DNA from: Lactococcus protaetiae
GTDB taxonomy: Bacteria > Bacillota > Bacilli > Lactobacillales > Streptococcaceae
Direction of reading: 5' to 3'
DNA: 64,000 nt
NCBI RefSeq assembly: GCF_006965445.1
Contig: NZ_CP041356.1
Span: forward strand, 620,001-684,000
The notes under the pieces are model-generated. The model had not been told where the DNA came from. It was given only the letters and a program-made list of their open reading frames with translations, and ran no database searches. This document shows, piece by piece, positions 59,753 to 64,000 of the stretch. Position numbers and translations under genes: made by a program. The number at the start of each line of letters is the position of its first letter. Position 1 is the first letter of the stretch.

Positions 59753-61332
59753 ATGTCAAACGAATATAGAGCACGTTCATCTCGTCATGAGCGTAGATTA
59801 TCGCGCCGAGCGAGAAAAGATTTTGATATCGTAGAAGCTACGGCAGATAAAGTAACTGAAAATTTAGGCGAGCTAGAAGGTCAAAACCGTGAGAGAATTT
59901 CTAGACATACTACTGTAAGTCGCGAAAGTTCGGGCTTATCAGTGACAGCCGTAGTTATTCAAGCTGTGGTATCCTTGCTTCTTGGGTTGAGTTTTTATGC
60001 TTTTCCGTTTTGGAATCAACTTGCGACACCGCTCCAGTCACAAAATCTTTATTCTGGTTTAGCCATGCAGCATGGATTAGTTCCTTTTAATGATTTCTAT
60101 GGTACGGGTGGAACGTTATTTTATGTTCTGAACTGGCTTGGGAATTTTGCAGGAAGCACCCTTATTTTATGGATATTAGAAGTTGTTGCCCTGTTTATTA
60201 GCGGTATTATAACTTTCCAACTTGTGTTTAATCAGACTAAAAGTCAAAATGCAGCTACAATTATCTCAAATTTCACATTGATTATTGTTGCTGGTTTGGC
60301 GAGAGGTGGAGATGCTCCAACATTATTTGCACTTCCGTTTGCTCTCTGGGCAGTTAAATTCTTGAATGATTATTTCCGAGAAGAATCAACTGATAGAGGA
60401 TTTATCCGTTTTGGAATGGCTGGTGCAGTAACCTTAGTTATTTCACCGATTATGACAATGTTCTTCGTCTTTTCGGCAATTGCATTGTTGATTTATAATG
60501 TTTCTCATCGACGTTTTTGGCACGGTTTCTATCAGATGTTAGCAGTTATCTTAGGGATTTCAGTTATAGGTTATTCGGTAGCTTATTATGCACTCAATCA
60601 GCAGACGCTTTATACTTCGATTGAGCAATCCGTTTTGATTCCTTTGACTCATTTTGGTCCAACGGATAGCCTTCTACTTACGATTGCTAAGGCACTTGTA
60701 TTAACTCTGATTTTTGGAATTGTAACAGGCTTTGTGCAAGGGTCATCCAAATAAAAAATGCAGGACGCGCAACAATTTGGTATGCCACATTATTAGTCGG
60801 CACAGTCATTGTGACAACGATGATTATCTTTGCTCAGACTTTTGATAGCTCTAATCTTCTTGCTGTCTTACCGTTTACGGTTGTCTTCTCTGGACTTGGA
60901 GTTAAAGATGCAGAACAAGTTTTTCTGAAGTATCTACAAAATCGGTTGTTTGCACCAATTTTAGGGATACTATTTATCATCTCTGCACCGTTTGCCTATC
61001 ATCATTTGAATAACGCAATTTTTACAGAAGAAAAAGCTATTGCTCAGTTTATACAAGAAAATGGTAAAGCAACAGATAGAGTCTATGTATTTGGTGCTGA
61101 CAAAAATATCAATAATTTAACAAGAAAGATTGCCACACTAGATAATGTTCCAGCAGATTATCCAATAAAATTTACTCAGAACTATGACTTAAAGGTTGCA
61201 AGTCTTAAAGATAAGTACATCGTCATTGAGGCTGGACAAGCTGTACCTAAAAATTTGTCTCAATTGCTGTCATCAAATTACAAAACAGCCCCTTATGCAG
61301 GAAAGCATTTCCTTATTTATCAGAAGAAATAA
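59753..61332 (+). pseudogene. Large multi-spanning membrane protein, split by a one-base frameshift
   Basis: I chose ATG 59753 (GGAGG 6 nt upstream). The first frame (to 60754) has a basic, hydrophilic head of ~65 residues and then ~8 hydrophobic segments, with FNDFYGTGGTLFYVLNWLG. After VTGFVQG it hits a stop. The next frame carries on from VIQIKNAGRATIWYATLLVG to 61332, ending in a soluble domain (RVYVFGADKNINNLTRKI; HFLIYQKK). The break is at CAAGGGTCATCC (~60737-60748); one more G restores a ~526-residue protein. It resembles lipid-linked sugar glycosyltransferase-like membrane proteins (GT-C layout), without a firm family. Confidence 0.75.
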
Positions 61333-61344
61333 GAATCTGCCAGT

Positions 61345-61440
61345 ACTGCGACTTGACTCGCGACTTTAGGCGCTTAGCGAGCATGGATACCCGTGGTGTG
61401 GACAATCGAGCGCCGAAGGCGCGAAGATGACAGAAAAGTT
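61345..61440. repeat. Interspersed repeat fragment, copy L
   Basis: TTAGGCGCTTAGCGAGCATGG and GAGCGCCGAAGGCGCGAAGATG are degenerate versions of the GTAGCGAGCATC and GCGGAGATAG modules. Confidence 0.5.
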
Positions 61441-61535
61441 TGTCAGAAACAGCGCCATGAAGTTTGTGTAGCAAGATTAATTTGTTGTCGCTTTTTACAA
61501 CAAATTAGCTATAGTATCTGGAATCGAGGTTAACC

Positions 61536-62750
61536 ATGAAAGAATTCGAAAAATCACATAAGTTAGATAATGTTAGTTACGATATTCGTGGCCCAGTGCT
61601 TGATGAGGCGCAGAGGATGCGAGCCAATGGTGAAAAAATCTTGCGTCTAAATACGGGAAATCCCGCAGAATTTGGTTTTTTGGCACCTGATGAAGTGATT
61701 CGTGATTTAATTCAAAATGCAGTGGAGAGTGAGGGTTACTCTGACTCAAAAGGGATTTTTTCTGCACGTAAAGCTATTATGCAGTATTGTCAGATTAAAG
61801 GTTTTCCAAATGTTGATGTTGATGATATTTATACGGGAAATGGTGTTTCTGAACTCATTGTAATGAGTATGCAAGGCTTGCTCGACACAGGTGATGAAGT
61901 TCTTATTCCCATGCCTGATTATCCACTTTGGACAGCATCGGTTAGCTTAGCTGGTGGTAAAGCTGTGCATTATATATGTGATGAGCAGGCAGGCTGGTTC
62001 CCAGATATTGATGATATTAAATCAAAAATCACAAACAATACAAAAGCGATTGTTCTGATTAATCCTAATAATCCGACTGGTGCGCTTTATTCTAAGGAAT
62101 TATTACTAGAAATTGTGCAAATTGCTCGTGAACATGATTTGATTATCTTTTCTGATGAAATCTACGATCGACTAGTGATGGATGGTGCTACGCACGTACC
62201 GATTGCAAGTCTTGCTCCAGATGTTTTCGTGGTCACAATGAATGGTCTCTCAAAATCTCATCGAATTGCAGGTTTCCGTGTGGGCTGGATGGTTTTATCA
62301 GGTGACAAATCTCATGTTAAGGGTTATATTGAAGGGCTGAATATGCTTGCTTCAATGCGCCTTTGTTCAAATGTTTTGGCGCAATCTGTTGTCCAGACTT
62401 CACTCGGAGGTACTCAGTCTGTTGATAAGTTACTTTTACCTGGTGGACGTATTTATGAACAGCGTGAATTTATTTATAATGCCATCAATGCTATTCCGGG
62501 ATTATCGGCAGTTAAGCCACAGGCGGCATTCTATATCTTCCCAAAGATTGACCGTGAAATGTACCGAATTGACAATGACGAACAGTTTGTACTAGATTTT
62601 TTGAAGCAAGAGAAAATCTTGTTAGTACACGGGCGAGGATTCAACTGGAATCAACCAGACCATTTCCGAATTGTTTATTTGCCTAGAGTTGACGAGTTGG
62701 CAGAAATTCAAGAAAAAATGGAACGTTTTTTGCATCAATATAGAAGATAA
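61536..62750 (+). CDS. Pyridoxal-phosphate aminotransferase (AlaA/AspB-like)
   Basis: A 404-residue class I aminotransferase. LNTGNPAEFGF (~35), YTGNGVSELIVMSMQGLLD (~100), INPNNPTGALYS (~175), FSDEIYDRLVMDG (~205; cofactor Asp/Tyr) and GLSKSHRIAGFRVGWM (~240; Schiff-base Lys) are all present. By sequence it is nearest to glutamate-pyruvate aminotransferases (AlaA). It makes or uses alanine in the cytosol. It is the gene just before codY, a neighbour also found in other lactococci/streptococci. GAGGT lies before the ATG. Confidence 0.93.
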   Translation: MKEFEKSHKLDNVSYDIRGPVLDEAQRMRANGEKILRLNTGNPAEFGFLAPDEVIRDLIQNAVESEGYSDSKGIFSARKAIMQYCQIKGFPNVDVDDIYTGNGVSELIVMSMQGLLDTGDEVLIPMPDYPLWTASVSLAGGKAVHYICDEQAGWFPDIDDIKSKITNNTKAIVLINPNNPTGALYSKELLLEIVQIAREHDLIIFSDEIYDRLVMDGATHVPIASLAPDVFVVTMNGLSKSHRIAGFRVGWMVLSGDKSHVKGYIEGLNMLASMRLCSNVLAQSVVQTSLGGTQSVDKLLLPGGRIYEQREFIYNAINAIPGLSAVKPQAAFYIFPKIDREMYRIDNDEQFVLDFLKQEKILLVHGRGFNWNQPDHFRIVYLPRVDELAEIQEKMERFLHQYRR

Positions 62751-62801
62751 AAGCTGATTATGAGATGTATGAAAGATTCATACGTCTCTTTTATTGATGA
62801 T

Positions 62802-62850
62802 AATTTTCTGACAAATTTTTATTGTTTTTATCTATGTTTTATGTTATACT
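62802..62850 (+). promoter_or_regulatory. codY promoter with CodY-box-like sequence
   Basis: TTGTTT (62822-62827), 17 nt, TATACT (62845-62850) with extended TGT. Just upstream, 62802-62816 reads AATTTTCTGACAAAT, two mismatches from AATTTTCWGAAAATT. This suggests autoregulation, as known for lactococcal codY. Confidence 0.7.
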
Positions 62851-62904
62851 GATTATGAAAAATTTTGTATAAAGACAAGAATCTAAAAAAACTAGGAGAA
62901 CAAA

Positions 62905-63693
62905 GTGGCTACATTACTTGAAAAAACACGTAAAATCACTGCGATTTTGCAAGATGGAGTGACTGATTTGCAGCAGGAACTTCCATACAATAGCATGACT
63001 GAACGTTTAGCAAATGTCATTGACTGTAATGCCTGTGTGATTAATACGAAGGGCGAGTTACTTGGTTACTCACTACCTTACAATACTAATAACGAACGTG
63101 TTGACCAATTTTTCTATGACCGTAAGTTACCTGATGAATATGTTCGGGCTGCGGTTCGTATTTATGATACAATGGCAAATGTTCCAGTTGACAAGCCTTT
63201 AGCGATTTTCCCAGAAGAAGTACTCAGTAATTTCCCTAATGGAGTGACAACTTTGGCACCAATCTATGGTTCTGGTATGCGTTTAGGTACGTTTATCATG
63301 TGGCGTGAAGATGGTGAGTTCACGGATGATGACCTTATTTTGGTTGAGTTGGCAACAACAGTTATTGGCGTTCAACTTTCAAATCTCAAACTTGAACAAA
63401 TGGAAGAAAATATCCGTAAGGATACAATGGCTACAATGGCAGTCAATACGCTTTCTTATTCAGAGATGAAGGCTGTTAAAGCGATTATTGAAGAGCTTGA
63501 TGGTGAAGAAGGTCATGTCATTGCTTCTGTCATTGCTGACAAAATTGGGATTACACGTTCTGTCATTGTCAACGCTTTGCGTAAGCTTGAATCTGCGGGC
63601 GTTATCGAATCTCGTTCGCTCGGTATGAAAGGAACTTACCTTAAAGTTCTCAACACAGGTTTGTTTGACAAACTTGCTGGACGTAACTTCTAA
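62905..63693 (+). CDS. codY: Global nutritional repressor CodY
   Basis: A 262-residue CodY with GTG start behind AGGAG. It has the N-terminal GAF domain sensing branched-chain amino acids ([33 protein letters not shown]), a linker helix, and the C-terminal winged HTH ([34 protein letters not shown], shown by [20 protein letters not shown]). It represses amino-acid transport and peptidase genes in rich medium. CodY-box-like dyads in this window lie at its own promoter and at the permease promoter (4605-4619). gatC follows after its terminator. Confidence 0.98.
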   Translation: MATLLEKTRKITAILQDGVTDLQQELPYNSMTERLANVIDCNACVINTKGELLGYSLPYNTNNERVDQFFYDRKLPDEYVRAAVRIYDTMANVPVDKPLAIFPEEVLSNFPNGVTTLAPIYGSGMRLGTFIMWREDGEFTDDDLILVELATTVIGVQLSNLKLEQMEENIRKDTMATMAVNTLSYSEMKAVKAIIEELDGEEGHVIASVIADKIGITRSVIVNALRKLESAGVIESRSLGMKGTYLKVLNTGLFDKLAGRNF

Positions 63694-63710
63694 TTAAAGC
63701 TTAAATCTGA

Positions 63711-63742
63711 AAACTCTGCCTTGAAATGGTCAGAGTTTTTTT
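63711..63742 (+). terminator. codY terminator
   Basis: AAACTCTGCC pairs with GGTCAGAGTTT (one bulge), followed by a T run. Confidence 0.85.
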
Positions 63743-63852
63743 GTTATTTGTTTAAGAAGAAAATTTCTGTCAGTATGCTGACAAACCTGTCAAACTGCTG
63801 ATTTTTTGGTATAATTAACAAGAATATACTCTTTGAAAATGGAGATTAAAAG

Positions 63853-64000
63853 ATGAGTCAAATTACAGAGGAGCAAGTCAAGCACGTGGCACTTTTGTCA
63901 AAGCTTGAGTTCTCGGAAGAAGAAGTGTCAGGTTTCACAGCAACTTTTGGAAAAATCATTGACATGGTTGAAATGCTAGATGAAGTAGATACTGAGGGGA
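63853..64000 (+). CDS. gatC: Asp/Glu-tRNA amidotransferase subunit C (3' truncated by window)
   Basis: The first 49 residues are visible, starting [20 protein letters not shown] with GGAG 9 nt upstream; the frame is open to the window edge. [17 protein letters not shown] and [18 protein letters not shown] are typical of GatC. It stabilises GatA in the GatCAB complex that converts misacylated Glu-tRNA-Gln/Asp-tRNA-Asn. gatA and gatB presumably follow outside the window. Confidence 0.95.
   Translation, partial: MSQITEEQVKHVALLSKLEFSEEEVSGFTATFGKIIDMVEMLDEVDTEG

Overview
The window looks like a low-GC lactic streptococcal chromosome, most probably a Lactococcus. The evidence is codY-gatC, ptsH-ptsI, secA-aroF, argG-argH, rnpA-yidC-jag-rpmH and ireB-ruvX-yrzB, together with a lactococcal r1t-like holin/lysin cassette. 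The species cannot be fixed from the sequence alone. Genes are packed on both strands, RBSs are strong (GGAGG-like), and many promoters have TTGACA/TATAAT or extended TGn -10 elements.

Layout. 1-2376: late end of a prophage (tail fibre, small membrane/coiled-coil protein, holin, endolysin). 2.5-13.1 kb: housekeeping genes (dtd, a TMEM175-like channel, a HAD phosphatase, an amino-acid permease with a CodY-box promoter, plsC-like, secA, DAHP synthase, ptsHI). 13.74-21.43 kb: a decayed integrative element. It is bounded by a 17-bp direct repeat, has entered the 5' end of ybaB/ebfC, and carries integrase, DUF3173-like protein, Rep/relaxase, a broken TcpA/FtsK gene and a regulator plus glycine-zipper membrane protein cargo. 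21.5-41.5 kb: tRNA-Leu, an alpha/beta hydrolase, a Gdx-type exporter behind a guanidine-riboswitch-like attenuator, tRNA-Ser, argGH, an MFS/TetR pair, the rnpA-yidC-jag-rpmH cluster, an aldo-keto reductase, ireB-ruvX-yrzB, two SDRs with a TetR regulator, and a solitary eukaryote-type branching enzyme. 42-53.2 kb: an AT-rich accessory island ending in a DUF3173-like protein, an integrase and tRNA-Thr. It carries a HEPN-STAND-TPR-cold-shock-domain protein, an LXG toxin cluster, a J-domain membrane protein, many small orphan genes and a RelB/MazF-like pair. 53.3-64 kb: tgt, membrane proteins, an MFS transporter, a secreted nuclease, tandem small membrane proteins, a large membrane protein, an aminotransferase, codY and the start of gatC.

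Two patterns run through the window. First, the heptamer CTGTCAG/CTGACAG, often paired as CTGTCAGTACTGACAG, is very frequent in core genes and forms the stems of many terminators, but it is nearly absent from the island at 42-53 kb. Second, about a dozen intergenic spacers carry a mosaic repeat family with modules such as GTAGCGAGCATCGACAGCG, GCGGAGATAGC and CACTTGCTTTGATAAA.

The most interesting candidates for an undescribed system are the STAND protein at 42582-45209, whose architecture suggests a self-contained anti-phage or RNA-cleaving sensor, and the regulator plus glycine-zipper pair in the ybaB element. Several genes (yidC, tcpA, the DUF3958-like gene, the LXG toxin and the large membrane protein at 59.7 kb) are split by single-base frameshifts, often at homopolymers. 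Sequencing error must be excluded before reading these as pseudogenes.
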